NCBI RefSeq assembly: GCF_021538895.1
Contig: NZ_JADDRL010000024.1
Location: forward strand, 38,468 to 102,467
Reading direction: 5' to 3'
DNA from: Streptomyces olivochromogenes
GTDB taxonomy: Bacteria; Actinomycetota; Actinomycetes; Streptomycetales; Streptomycetaceae
Length of the DNA stretch: 64,000 bases
Each line of letters opens with the position of its first letter. Within the stretch, counting starts at the first letter, position 1. Positions 8,638 to 17,792 of this stretch are shown in pieces. Below the pieces are notes generated by a model. That model ran no database searches, was not told the DNA's origin, and saw nothing but the letters and a program-made list of their open reading frames with translations. The position numbers and the translations under genes are program-made.

Positions 8638-8919
8638 ATGAGCGAGGATGTTCGACTGGTCGCCTGGGTGCGTGGACGCGTCCAAGGTGTGGGTTTTCGC
8701 TGGTTCACGCGTGCCAAGGCGTTGGAGATCGGCGGTCTGAGTGGTTTTGCTCTCAATTTGGGCGACGGACGCGTACAGGTGGTCGCCGAGGGCAGACGCG
8801 AGGGCTGCGAGGGACTCCTCGACTGGCTCCAGGGCGACGACACGCCCGGGCATGTGGACGGTGTCACCGAGATCTGGGACACACCCCGCGGGGGCTACGA
8901 CGGCTTCGCCATCCGGTGA
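8638..8919 (+). CDS. acyP: Acylphosphatase
   Basis: A 93-residue acylphosphatase, which hydrolyses carboxyl-phosphate bonds such as that of acetyl phosphate. The catalytic loop [13 protein letters not shown] carries the phosphate-binding Arg21, and the catalytic Asn is in [13 protein letters not shown] near residue 40. The length is standard. ATG 8638 is the natural start. It is transcribed away from the CAP-domain gene, with a 164-bp shared upstream region. Confidence 0.93.
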   Translation: MSEDVRLVAWVRGRVQGVGFRWFTRAKALEIGGLSGFALNLGDGRVQVVAEGRREGCEGLLDWLQGDDTPGHVDGVTEIWDTPRGGYDGFAIR

Positions 8920-9298
8920 GTCCGTTCGGCAAAGTCCGCAGGCGGAAGCGGAGGGGGATGCCACCGGCAGGTGCCCCGAGCAGGAACGACCTGGTGGTTG
9001 CCAAGAAGCGCTTGTCGTGGCAGGCTCCGCAGTTACAGATCATCGCCACGCCCTGAGGGCCCCGCAGGAGTCGCAGCGCCGCCGCCCCAGGCCGCGCGCG
9101 CCCGGGTTCGCCCGCCAATACAGGGCGTGATCGTGTTGACCGTCAAACTTTTTGGTGAGACGCTGAAAGCCCCGCGCACCTTAGCTGTTTGGCATGTAGC
9201 AACGGCAGAGCAACATTCAAGTGTCAAGCACCGCGGGTGCGAATCCCTCACGACCCACACCGCTTCGGTCGGTCACTCAGTGTGGAGGACCATCCATC
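8920..9298. other. Gene-free stretch between acyP and the 67-residue protein gene
   Basis: No supported gene. A short minus-strand frame with a CNCGACHDKR motif (within 8864-9118) and another with CDSCGALRAW are open but lack convincing starts. A segment around 9215-9260 resembles a tRNA T-arm (GGTGCGAATCC) but has no partner acceptor stem. TTGACC near 9136 could be a -35 element without a clear -10. Confidence 0.4.
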
Positions 9299-9502
9299 AT
9301 GGCAAAGGCGCTTCTCGGTTACGTCGGCGGCTCCGACCCTCGACTCCTCGCCGAGATGCGACGGCTCCAGCAGCGCGTACAGGACCTGGAATCCGAGCTC
9401 GTACGAATCCAGGCGGAGAACGACGCGCTGACGGCTGCCGCTTCTCACGACAGTCTCATGGAGAGCGTCGACGCACACCAGGCGGAGCCTGTGCTCACCT
9501 GA
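9299..9502 (+). CDS. Small coiled-coil protein upstream of smc
   Basis: A 67-residue protein beginning MAKALLGYVGGSDPRLLAEM, with a leucine-zipper-like heptad region (RRLQQRVQDLESELVRIQAEN) at about residues 21-45. It is conserved in Streptomyces next to smc but I know no function for it. ATG 9299 has GGAGG ten bases upstream; the longer upstream frame looks non-coding. A strong hairpin terminator follows 74 bases after the stop, so it is not co-transcribed with smc. Confidence 0.8.
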   Translation: MAKALLGYVGGSDPRLLAEMRRLQQRVQDLESELVRIQAENDALTAAASHDSLMESVDAHQAEPVLT

Positions 9503-9575
9503 TCGCTGCATCGCTCCACAAAAGCACACGCAGTGGTTGGGCTGCCCGTATCAACCGCTAAGCAATCAGAGTTGC

Positions 9576-9612
9576 AAGGGACGCTTCGGCGTCCCTTCTT
9601 TCTTTCCCCCGT
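9576..9612 (+). terminator. Rho-independent terminator
   Basis: Perfect 9-bp arms AAGGGACGC (9576-9584) and GCGTCCCTT (9589-9597) around a TTCG tetraloop, followed by a pyrimidine tract CTTCTTTCTTTCCC. Confidence 0.9.
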
Positions 9613-9724
9613 GCATCCTTTCACTCTCTTTAACGTCTGGTGTGCCCTGCATGTTCATGCGTGAAACCGCGGGGTTGCGAGGGTTCGTGGAGTGAGATAG
9701 CGGCGGCAGGTAGAGTCCAGCGGC

Positions 9725-12700
9725 GTGCACCTCAAGGCCCTGACCCTTCGCGGGTTCAAGTCGTTCGCCTCGGCGACCACACTCCGGTTCGAGCCGGGCA
9801 TCACGTGTGTCGTCGGACCGAACGGCTCGGGCAAGTCCAATGTCGTGGACGCGCTCAGCTGGGTCATGGGCGAGCAGGGTGCCAAGTCGCTGCGCGGCGG
9901 CAAGATGGAGGACGTCATCTTCGCCGGCACCACCGGCCGCCCGCCGCTCGGCCGGGCCGAGGTGTCCCTGACCATCGACAACTCCGACGGGGCCCTCCCC
10001 ATCGAGTACTCCGAGGTCACCATCACGCGGATCATGTTCCGCAACGGCGGCAGCGAGTACCAGATCAACGGCGACACGTGTCGCCTCCTCGACATCCAGG
10101 ACCTCCTCTCCGACTCCGGCATCGGCCGCGAGATGCACGTCATCGTCGGTCAGGGCCAGCTCGACTCCGTCCTGCACGCCGACCCCATGGGCCGCCGCGC
10201 CTTCATCGAGGAGGCCGCCGGCGTCCTCAAGCACCGCAAGCGCAAGGAGAAGGCGCTCAGAAAACTGGACGCGATGCAGGCCAACCTCGCGCGCGTGCAG
10301 GACCTGACGGACGAACTGCGCCGCCAGCTCAAGCCGCTCGGGCGGCAGGCGGCGGTCGCCCGGCGCGCGGCCGTGATCCAGGCGGACCTGCGCGACGCGC
10401 GCCTGCGCCTCCTCGCCGACGATCTCGTACGGCTGCGTGAGGCGCTGAGGACCGAGGTCGCCGACGAGGCCGCGCTCAAGGAGCGCAAGGAGGCCGCCGA
10501 GCAGGAGCTGAAGAAGGCGCTCCAGCGCGAGGCGCTCCTGGAGGACGAGGTACGGCAGCTCACGCCGCGCCTCCAGCGCGCCCAGCAGACCTGGTACGAG
10601 CTCTCCCAGCTCGCCGAGCGCGTCCGCGGCACGATCTCGCTGGCCGACGCCCGGGTGAAGAGCGCGACCTCCGTGCCCCCCGAGGAGCGGCGCGGCCGCG
10701 ATCCCGAGGACATGGAGCGCGAGGCCGCCCGGATCCGCGAGCAGGAGGCCGAGCTGGAGGCGGCCCTGGAGGCGGCGCAGCGGGCGCTCGACGACACCGT
10801 CGCGCACCGTGCCGAGCTGGAACGCGAACTCGCCCTCGAAGAACGCCGCCTGAAGGACGTCGCCCGCGCCATCGCCGACCGCCGTGAGGGGCTCGCCCGG
10901 CTGAACGGGCAGGTCAACGCGGCCCGTTCGCGTGCGGCCTCGGCCCAGGCCGAGATCGACCGCCTGGCCGCCGCGCGGGACGAGGCCCAGGAGCGAGCGG
11001 TGCGGGCCCAGGAGGAGTACGAGGCGCTCCAGGCGGAGGTCGACGGCCTCGACGCCGGTGACGTCGAACTCGCCGACGGGCACGAGGCGGCGAAGCAGCG
11101 GCTCGCGGAGGCGGAGGCCGCGCTCGGTGCCGCCCGCGAGGCGGCCACCGCGGCGGAGCGCAGGCGCGCCGCGACCCAGGCCCGCCACGAGGCGCTGGCG
11201 CTGGGCCTGCGCCGCAAGGACGGCACCGGGGCGCTGCTCGGCGCACGGGACCGGCTCGCCGGGCTGCTCGGACCGGCGGCGGAACTGCTGACCGTGACAC
11301 CGGGCCACGAGGTTGCCCTCGCCGCGGCCTTCGGAGCGGCTGCCGACGCCATCGCGGTGACGACCCCGGCATCGGCGGCGGAGGCGATCCGACTGCTCCG
11401 CAAGCAGGACGCCGGCCGGGCCTCCCTGCTGCTGGCGGGCGCACCGGAGGACCTCGCCCGGACCACGGCCCCGGACGGCGGCTCCGGCACGGGCGCCCCG
11501 AGCGGCACCTCGGGCGGAATCGGTTCGCCGCAAGAGGTGAACGGGGCCGGGCCTTCGGCCACCGCCGCTCCCCCCTTCGCCGCCGACCTGGTCCGCGGTC
11601 CCGTCGAGCTGATGCCCGCCGTGCGGCGGCTGCTGCGGGGGATCGTCGTCGTGGGCACGCTCGAAGACGCCGAGGATCTCGTCTACGCCCGCCCCGATCT
11701 CACCGCCGTCACCGCCGAAGGCGACCTGCTGGGGGCGCACTTCGCGCACGGCGGGTCGGCCGGGGCGCCCAGTCTGCTGGAGGTGCAGGCCTCCGTGGAC
11801 GAGGCGGCCGCCGAGCTGGAGGAGCTGGCGGTGCGCTGCGAGGAGCTCACCGAGGCGCAGCAGGCGGCCGTCGAGCGGCGCAAGGAGTGTGCCGCGCTGG
11901 TCGAGGAACTGGGGGAGCGGCGGCGGGCGGCCGACCGGGAGAAGTCGGCCGTGGCCCAGCAGCTCGGGCGCCTCGCGGGTCAGGCGCGCGGTGCCGCCGG
12001 CGAGGCCGAGCGCTCCACGGCGGCCGCGGCGCGGGCCCAGGACGCGCTCGACAAGGCCGTCATGGAGGTCGAGGAACTCGCCGAGCGGCTGGCCGTCGCC
12101 GAGGAACTGCCGTTCGAGGAGGAGCCGGACACCTTCGTACGCGACCGGCTCGCCGCCGACGGCGCCAACGCCCGGCAGACCGAGATGGAGGCCCGCCTCC
12201 AGGTCCGTACGCACGAGGAACGGGTCAAGGGGCTCGCCGGACGGGCGGACGCGCTCGACCGGGGCGCCCGCGCGGAGCGCGAGGCACGCGCGCGTGCCGA
12301 GCAGCGGCGGGCGCGGCTGCGGCACGAGGCGGCCGTCGCGGAGGCCGTCGCCGCGGGCGCCCGGCAGCTGCTCGCACACGTCGAGGTCTCGCTGGGCCGC
12401 GCCGCCGAGGAGCGCACCGCCGCCGAGGCCGCCAAGGCCCGCAGGGAACAGGAACTGACCGCGGCCCGGAGCACCGGACGCGATCTGAAGTCCGAGCTCG
12501 ACAAGCTGACCGACTCGGTGCACCGGGGCGAGGTGCTCGGCGCCGAGAAGCGGATGCGGATCGAGCAGTTGGAGGCCAAGGCGCTGGAGGAGCTGGGCGT
12601 GGAGCCGGCCGGGCTCGTGTCCGACTACGGCCCCCACCAGCTCGTACCGCCGTCCCCGCCCGCCGAGGGCGAGGTGCTGCCGGAGGACCCGGAGCACCCG

Positions 12701-13369
12701 CGCAACCAGCCGAGGCCGTTCGGGCGGGCCGAGCAGGAGAAGCGGCTGAAGGCCGCCGAGCGGGCGTACCAGCAGCTCGGCAAGGTGAACCCGCTCGCGC
12801 TGGAGGAGTTCGCGGCCCTGGAGGAGCGGCACAAGTTCCTCAGCGAGCAGCTGGAGGACCTGAAGAAGACCCGCGCCGACCTGCTTCAGGTGGTGAAGGA
12901 GGTCGACGAGCGCGTCGAGCAGGTCTTCACCGAGGCCTACCGGGACACGGCCCGGGAGTTCGAGGGCGTCTTCAGCCGGCTGTTCCCGGGCGGTGAGGGC
13001 CGGTTGATCCTGACCGATCCCGACAACATGCTCACCACGGGCGTGGACGTGGAGGCCCGGCCGCCGGGCAAGAAGGTGAAGCGGCTCTCGCTGCTCTCCG
13101 GCGGTGAGCGGTCGCTGACCGCCGTCGCGATGCTGGTGTCCATCTTCAAGGCCCGGCCGAGCCCGTTCTATGTGATGGACGAGGTCGAGGCCGCGCTCGA
13201 CGACACCAACCTGCAGCGGCTGATCCGCATCATGCAGGAGCTGCAGGAGGCCTCGCAGCTGATCGTGATCACGCACCAGAAGCGGACCATGGAGGTCGCC
13301 GACGCGCTGTACGGCGTCTCCATGCAGGGCGACGGTGTGTCGAAGGTCATCTCCCAGCGCCTCCGCTAG
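9725..13369 (+). CDS. smc: Chromosome segregation ATPase SMC
   Basis: A 1,214-residue SMC, the core of the bacterial condensin that compacts and segregates chromosomes with ScpA/ScpB. The Walker A sequence VVGPNGSGKSN is at residues 29-39. Two long coiled-coil arms flank a hinge at about 500-690. The C-terminal head has the ABC signature LLSGGERSL near residue 1124 and Walker B FYVMDEVEAALDD near 1147-1159. A Gly/Ser/Pro-rich segment of about 45 residues ([16 protein letters not shown] and following) lies in the hinge. GTG 9725 gives the canonical start LKALTLRGFKSFA. Length is normal for actinobacteria. Confidence 0.97.
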   Translation: MHLKALTLRGFKSFASATTLRFEPGITCVVGPNGSGKSNVVDALSWVMGEQGAKSLRGGKMEDVIFAGTTGRPPLGRAEVSLTIDNSDGALPIEYSEVTITRIMFRNGGSEYQINGDTCRLLDIQDLLSDSGIGREMHVIVGQGQLDSVLHADPMGRRAFIEEAAGVLKHRKRKEKALRKLDAMQANLARVQDLTDELRRQLKPLGRQAAVARRAAVIQADLRDARLRLLADDLVRLREALRTEVADEAALKERKEAAEQELKKALQREALLEDEVRQLTPRLQRAQQTWYELSQLAERVRGTISLADARVKSATSVPPEERRGRDPEDMEREAARIREQEAELEAALEAAQRALDDTVAHRAELERELALEERRLKDVARAIADRREGLARLNGQVNAARSRAASAQAEIDRLAAARDEAQERAVRAQEEYEALQAEVDGLDAGDVELADGHEAAKQRLAEAEAALGAAREAATAAERRRAATQARHEALALGLRRKDGTGALLGARDRLAGLLGPAAELLTVTPGHEVALAAAFGAAADAIAVTTPASAAEAIRLLRKQDAGRASLLLAGAPEDLARTTAPDGGSGTGAPSGTSGGIGSPQEVNGAGPSATAAPPFAADLVRGPVELMPAVRRLLRGIVVVGTLEDAEDLVYARPDLTAVTAEGDLLGAHFAHGGSAGAPSLLEVQASVDEAAAELEELAVRCEELTEAQQAAVERRKECAALVEELGERRRAADREKSAVAQQLGRLAGQARGAAGEAERSTAAAARAQDALDKAVMEVEELAERLAVAEELPFEEEPDTFVRDRLAADGANARQTEMEARLQVRTHEERVKGLAGRADALDRGARAEREARARAEQRRARLRHEAAVAEAVAAGARQLLAHVEVSLGRAAEERTAAEAAKARREQELTAARSTGRDLKSELDKLTDSVHRGEVLGAEKRMRIEQLEAKALEELGVEPAGLVSDYGPHQLVPPSPPAEGEVLPEDPEHPRNQPRPFGRAEQEKRLKAAERAYQQLGKVNPLALEEFAALEERHKFLSEQLEDLKKTRADLLQVVKEVDERVEQVFTEAYRDTAREFEGVFSRLFPGGEGRLILTDPDNMLTTGVDVEARPPGKKVKRLSLLSGGERSLTAVAMLVSIFKARPSPFYVMDEVEAALDDTNLQRLIRIMQELQEASQLIVITHQKRTMEVADALYGVSMQGDGVSKVISQRLR

Positions 13370-13468
13370 ACCCGTGCGGGCTACACCTATCCTCACCTCT
13401 TCTTGATTTCTTCACTTCTTGAACTCAGGACCCCCGTGGGCTGCTTAAAGGTCACATGACATCAAGTA

Positions 13469-13496
13469 TTGACTTCGAAACTTGAAGGCATAGTCT
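13469..13496 (+). promoter_or_regulatory. Promoter with overlapping palindrome upstream of the glucose permease gene
   Basis: TTGACT (13469-13474) and TAGTCT (13491-13496) are spaced by 16 bases, a good vegetative promoter. The spacer holds an imperfect palindrome, CTTCGAAACTTGAAG (13473-13487), well placed for a repressor. Confidence 0.55.
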
Positions 13497-13576
13497 CTGC
13501 AACGTTGCTTTTACCTTCAGGTTGAAGGGCTCACCCCCACCCCGGCGACGTTGCCGGTGGCCCCAGGAGTTTCCAC

Positions 13577-14995
13577 GTGACCAGCACAGCGCAGGCACCC
13601 GCGTCAGGAGCCAGGTCGGCTCAGCCCGAGCATCTCGGGCATGTCATCTTCATCGCGGCGGCGGCCGCGATGGGCGGCTTCCTCTTCGGCTACGACAGCT
13701 CCGTGATCAACGGCGCCGTCGAGGCCATCCGGGACCGGTACGACATCGGCTCCGCCGCGCTGGCCCAGGTCATCGCCGTCGCCCTGATCGGCTGTGCCAT
13801 CGGCGCCGCGACGGCCGGCCGGATAGCCGACCGCATCGGGCGCATCCGGGTCATGCAGATCGCCGCGGCGCTCTTCGTCGTCAGCGCCGTCGGCTCCGCG
13901 CTGCCCTTCTCCCTGTGGGACTTCGCCCTCTGGCGCGTCGTCGGCGGCTTCGCCATCGGCATGGCCTCCGTCATCGGCCCCGCCTACATCGCCGAGGTCG
14001 CCCCGCCCGCGTACCGCGGCCGCCTCGGCTCCTTCCAGCAGGCCGCGATCGTCGTCGGCATCGCCATCTCGCAGCTGGTCAACTGGGGTCTGCTCAACGC
14101 CGCCGACGGCGACCAGCGCGGCAAGCTGATGGGCCTGGAGGCCTGGCAGGTCATGCTCGGCGTCATGGTCGTCCCGGCCGCCCTGTACGGTCTGCTCTCC
14201 TTCGCGATCCCCGAGTCCCCCCGCTTCCTGCTCTCGGTCGGCAAGCGCGACCGGGCCAGGGAGATCCTCGCCGAGGTCGAGGGCACCGGCACCGACCTGG
14301 ACGCCCGCGTCGCCGAGATCGAGCACGCCATGAAGAGCGAGCACACGTCCTCCTTCAAGGACCTGCTCGGCGGCGGCTTCTTCTTCAAGCCGATCGTCTG
14401 GGTCGGCATCGGCCTGTCGGTCTTCCAGCAGTTCGTCGGCATCAACGTCGCGTTCTACTACTCCTCGACGCTGTGGCAGTCGGTCGGCGTCGACCCGGCG
14501 GACTCGTTCTTCTACTCCTTCACGACGTCGATCATCAACATCGTCGGCACCGTGATCGCGATGATCTTCGTGGACCGCGTCGGCCGCCGCCCGCTGGCGA
14601 TCATCGGCTCGGTCGGCATGGCCGTCGGCCTCGCCCTGGAGGCCTGGGCCTTCTCCTACGACCTGGTCGACGGCAGGCTGCCCAGCGCCCAGGGCTGGAC
14701 CGCCCTGGTAGCGGCCCATGTCTTCGTCCTCTTCTTCGCCCTGTCCTGGGGTGTGGTCGTCTGGGTCATGCTCGGCGAGATGTTCCCGAACCGGATCCGC
14801 GCCGCCGCCCTGGGTGTGGCCGCCGCCGCGCAGTGGATCGCCAACTGGGCCATCACCGCGAGCTTCCCGTCGCTGGCCGACTGGAACCTCTCCGCGACGT
14901 ACGTGATCTACACGGTCTTCGCCGCGCTCTCCATCCCGTTCGTCCTGAAGTTCGTCAAGGAGACGAAGGGCAAGTCGCTGGAGGAGATGGGCTGA
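13577..14995 (+). CDS. glcP: Glucose/H+ symporter (sugar porter MFS family)
   Basis: A 472-residue 12-TM major facilitator of the sugar porter family, closely resembling Streptomyces GlcP, the main glucose permease. Signatures are GFLFGYDSSVINGA in TM1, GRIADRIGRIR between TM2 and TM3, PESPRFLL at the end of TM6, FQQFVGINVAFYYS in TM7, DRVGRRPLA between TM8 and TM9, and the C-terminal PETKG-like VKETKGKSLEEM. Glucose uptake in Streptomyces uses GlcP rather than a PTS, with Glk phosphorylation. GTG 13577 follows a GGAG motif. It is monocistronic and ends at a very stable hairpin. Confidence 0.92.
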   Translation: MTSTAQAPASGARSAQPEHLGHVIFIAAAAAMGGFLFGYDSSVINGAVEAIRDRYDIGSAALAQVIAVALIGCAIGAATAGRIADRIGRIRVMQIAAALFVVSAVGSALPFSLWDFALWRVVGGFAIGMASVIGPAYIAEVAPPAYRGRLGSFQQAAIVVGIAISQLVNWGLLNAADGDQRGKLMGLEAWQVMLGVMVVPAALYGLLSFAIPESPRFLLSVGKRDRAREILAEVEGTGTDLDARVAEIEHAMKSEHTSSFKDLLGGGFFFKPIVWVGIGLSVFQQFVGINVAFYYSSTLWQSVGVDPADSFFYSFTTSIINIVGTVIAMIFVDRVGRRPLAIIGSVGMAVGLALEAWAFSYDLVDGRLPSAQGWTALVAAHVFVLFFALSWGVVVWVMLGEMFPNRIRAAALGVAAAAQWIANWAITASFPSLADWNLSATYVIYTVFAALSIPFVLKFVKETKGKSLEEMG

Positions 14996-15058
14996 CGACC
15001 CGCCCCCTCGGTACTCGGGGGGAAGGGCCAAGTCCCCGCTGCCCCTCTCCTCGTACCT

Positions 15059-15099
15059 CCGCCGCCCCCGCCCGGCCACTGCCCGGGCGGGGGCGGCGG
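15059..15099. terminator. Very stable GC hairpin between convergent genes
   Basis: Perfect 17-bp arms (15059-15075 and 15083-15099, CCGCCGCCCCCGCCCGG and its complement) with a 7-base loop CCACTGC, between glcP and a convergent gene. It can serve both strands; there is no T-tract. Confidence 0.75.
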
Positions 15100-15132
15100 T
15101 GTCAGGTCCGGGCACACCGGACGGCCCGCGGG

Positions 15133-16104
15133 TCAGCCGCCCAGCGCCGGGAGCACCCGCTCCGCGAACAGCCTGAGGCTCCGCCAGCCCTCGGCCACCG
15201 GCATCCCGCCCGCCAGCGGATGCAGGACGAGGTTGTCCAGCCCCTGGGCCACGCATTCCTGCGGCGTCAGGATCCGGTACACGCCCTCCGCGCGCAGCTC
15301 GTTCACCGTGGTGGCCGCCGAACGCACCGCCGAGTGGATGTCCTCGGACTGCCAGGAGGCGTACGTCCGCGCCTCGTGCAGGAAGTGCCCTCCGTACTCG
15401 GCCCACGCCCGGTCCGGGTCCTCGGCGATGTGCAGGAGCGGGGTCTCGGCGGCGGGCATCATCGTCCAGCCCTCCGTGCCGTACTCGACGAGCCGCTCCT
15501 TGTAGTACGTCTTCAGCTCGGGAAGGCGCGCGCTGGGGAAGAACGGCAGGCCGAGCCGGGCGGCCCGGCGGGCGGCGGCCTTCGAGGAGCCGCCGACCAG
15601 GAGGAGGGGGTGCGGATCGGTGAACGGGCGCGGGGTGACCCGTACCGTACGGCCCCGGTACTCGAACTCCTCGCCGGTCCAGGCCTTGAGCAGGGTCTCC
15701 AGCAGCTCGTCCTGCAGCCGGCCGCGCCGCCTCCACTCCACGTCGAACAGGGCGTACTCCTCGGGCCGGTACCCGATCCCGGCGACGGTGATCAGTCGGC
15801 CGCCGCTCAGCAGGTCCAGTACGGCGATGTCCTCGGCCAGCCGCAGTGGGTCGTGCAGGGGGCCGATGACCGCGGAGACGGTGACCGTGATCCGCCGGGT
15901 CGCCCCGAACACCGCGCCCGCGAAGGCGAAGGGGGAGGGCAGCCAGTTGTTCGGGACTCCGTGGTGCTCCTCGGTCTGCACGGTGCTGATGCCGTGCTCG
16001 TCGGCGTAGGCAGCCATGTCCACGGCGGCCCGGTAGCGGGCGGCGAGGGAGGCGGGCTCGGCGCCGGGCTCGACGAGGTTGAAACGGACGACCGTCACGG
16101 GCAT
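15133..16104 (-). CDS. LLM-class flavin-dependent oxidoreductase (luciferase-like)
   Basis: A 323-residue bacterial luciferase-like monooxygenase/oxidoreductase (TIM barrel, FMN or F420). Family features are the N-terminal VVRFNLVEPG, TVQTEEHHGVPNNWLPSP (EHH at the flavin site), TVSAVIGPLHDPLRLAEDIAVLD, GRLITVAGIGYRPEEYA and HPLLLVGGSSKAAARRAA. ATG 16104 lies behind CAGGGGGA; an earlier in-frame codon at 16122 would add six residues. It stands alone, convergent with glcP. The substrate and the cofactor choice cannot be read from the sequence. Confidence 0.88.
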   Translation of the reverse strand: MPVTVVRFNLVEPGAEPASLAARYRAAVDMAAYADEHGISTVQTEEHHGVPNNWLPSPFAFAGAVFGATRRITVTVSAVIGPLHDPLRLAEDIAVLDLLSGGRLITVAGIGYRPEEYALFDVEWRRRGRLQDELLETLLKAWTGEEFEYRGRTVRVTPRPFTDPHPLLLVGGSSKAAARRAARLGLPFFPSARLPELKTYYKERLVEYGTEGWTMMPAAETPLLHIAEDPDRAWAEYGGHFLHEARTYASWQSEDIHSAVRSAATTVNELRAEGVYRILTPQECVAQGLDNLVLHPLAGGMPVAEGWRSLRLFAERVLPALGG

Positions 16105-16201
16105 GGCTGGTCCCCCTGTCACCGGGTCGGTGGGGTTCGGTGCGGAGGACGTTAGCTGACGGTACGTCAGATGGCCATGGGTGTGGCGGGGCCGGTCGCG
16201 C

Positions 16202-17683
16202 TCAGGCCGTGACCCGGCCGCAGTCCTCGGTCGGCTCCGACTGCGCGGTCGTCGCCGCCGGCTTCGGCAGGAGCGCGTACAGCAGGCCCGCGGCGAGGAC
16301 CGTCGCCACCCAGCCGAGGCCGTACTGGCCCACCGGGTTGTTCGCGGCGAGCGGGCCGCGGAACCAGTCGGACCTGGTGAACAGCAGTCCCGTGCCGAGG
16401 CCGACCGCCCAGGCCGTGACGGCGGCGGGGCAGAAGCCGCCCCGGTACCAGTAGGCGCTGCTGCGGGTGGTGTCGAGCAGGGCCCGCGCGTCGTACGCGG
16501 TGCGGCGCAGCATGTCCGCGCCGAAGACGCCGACCCAGGCCGAGAAGGCCACCGCGAGCAGCGACAGGAAGGCGATGAAGGAGCCCATGAAGCTCCTCGC
16601 CACCAGCATCAGGACGCCGCCGAGGACCAGCGAGATCACCGCGTTGACGGAGACCGCCCAGGGGCGCGGGATCCGGAGGCCGAGGGTCTGCGCGGTGAAG
16701 CCGGCCGAGTACATCGACATCGCGTTGATCAGCAGCATGCCGGCCAGGGCCGTGAGGAGGTAGGGGACGGCGAGCCACAGCGGGAGGATCTCGCCGAGGA
16801 AGGAGACAGGATCGGCCGTCGAGGCGAGGTCCGGGGTGGCCCTGGCCATCACCGTGCCCATGAGGATCATCGGGAGTACGACGACGACCGCGCCGCCGAC
16901 GGTGTTGCGCACGATCGCCGTCGAGGACGCCCGGTGCGGCAGGTAGCGCGTGAAGTCCGGCGAGGTCGGCGCCCAGCTGATGCCCCCGGCGGCGATCAGT
17001 CCGATCCCGGTGACCATCGCGGCCGTGGGCCCGGCGGGCTCGCGGAAGACCCCGCCCCAGTCCGTGCTCGCGACCAGGTGGCCGAGGACCAGCACGGAGA
17101 AGGCGCCGAACAGCCAGGTCGCCCATCTGTTGCAGCGCCGCACCGCGTGGATGCCCATGCCCGAGATCGCGAACGTGGCGATCACGAAGAGCAACAGGGT
17201 GGCGATGATCAGGGGAGTGTTGCTCCTGATGCCGAAGAGGATGTGCAGGACGGTCAGCAGCGCGTACGCGCCGATCACCGCGTTGATCGTCTCCCAGCCC
17301 CAGCGCGCGATCCAGATCAGTGAGCCGGGGAGCAGATTGCCGCGCTGGCCGAAGACCGCGCGGGACAGGGCCATGCCGGGCGCGCCGCCGCGCTTCCCGG
17401 CGATTCCCGTCAGGCCGACCAGACCGAACGAGACGACCGGCGCCGCGACGCCGACCACCAGGGCCTGCCAGAAGTTCAGCCCGTACGACACTCCCAGGCT
17501 CGCGCCCATGGTCAGCAGCAGGACGGTGATGTTGGCGGCGATCCAGGTGGAGAGGAGTCCGCGGGTCCGCGCGGTGCGCTCGGCGCGGGGGACGGGTTCC
17601 AGCCCCCGCGTTTCGAGGCCGTGGCACTCCAGGGTCTCTTCGAGCTGTTCCAGGGCGCCATCGCGCGGGCCGGTGGTGCTCAT
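16202..17683 (-). CDS. NCS1-family nucleobase:cation symporter
   Basis: A 493-residue protein with about 12 hydrophobic segments of the NCS1 (cytosine/purine/hydantoin permease) family. Characteristic stretches are TWIAANITVLLLTMGASLG in TM1, GKRGGAPGMALSRAVFGQRGN, IARWGWETINAVIGAY, and AAGGISWAPTSPDFTRYLP, where the NCS1 TM6 substrate loop lies. Cytosine or a purine is the likely substrate but it could equally import a related base. ATG 17683 gives MSTTGPRDG. It diverges from ftsY across 109 bases. Confidence 0.88.
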   Translation of the reverse strand: MSTTGPRDGALEQLEETLECHGLETRGLEPVPRAERTARTRGLLSTWIAANITVLLLTMGASLGVSYGLNFWQALVVGVAAPVVSFGLVGLTGIAGKRGGAPGMALSRAVFGQRGNLLPGSLIWIARWGWETINAVIGAYALLTVLHILFGIRSNTPLIIATLLLFVIATFAISGMGIHAVRRCNRWATWLFGAFSVLVLGHLVASTDWGGVFREPAGPTAAMVTGIGLIAAGGISWAPTSPDFTRYLPHRASSTAIVRNTVGGAVVVVLPMILMGTVMARATPDLASTADPVSFLGEILPLWLAVPYLLTALAGMLLINAMSMYSAGFTAQTLGLRIPRPWAVSVNAVISLVLGGVLMLVARSFMGSFIAFLSLLAVAFSAWVGVFGADMLRRTAYDARALLDTTRSSAYWYRGGFCPAAVTAWAVGLGTGLLFTRSDWFRGPLAANNPVGQYGLGWVATVLAAGLLYALLPKPAATTAQSEPTEDCGRVTA

Positions 17684-17792
17684 GGCGCACCATCGTACGT
17701 TAATCCGACAAAGCAGCCATAACGGACCTTGACGCTTGGAGGAACCCACAAACTGGGTTGCGCCGGGACCCATAGCTGATACTGGACGCGTT

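Noticed and set aside
8864..9118. Small minus-strand frame with MICNCGACHDKR
   Set aside because: A cysteine-rich motif is visible, but no good ribosome binding site or start and no extended coding character; it overlaps the acyP end.
9199..9262. tRNA-like GGTGCGAATCC segment
   Set aside because: Looks like a T-arm, but no matching acceptor, anticodon or D stems can be drawn.
9566..13396. Open frame of 1,276 codons on the minus strand across the smc gene
   Set aside because: It is a GC-frame shadow of smc: it follows the third-position bias of the plus strand, has runs of L/G/R/A and no family resemblance.
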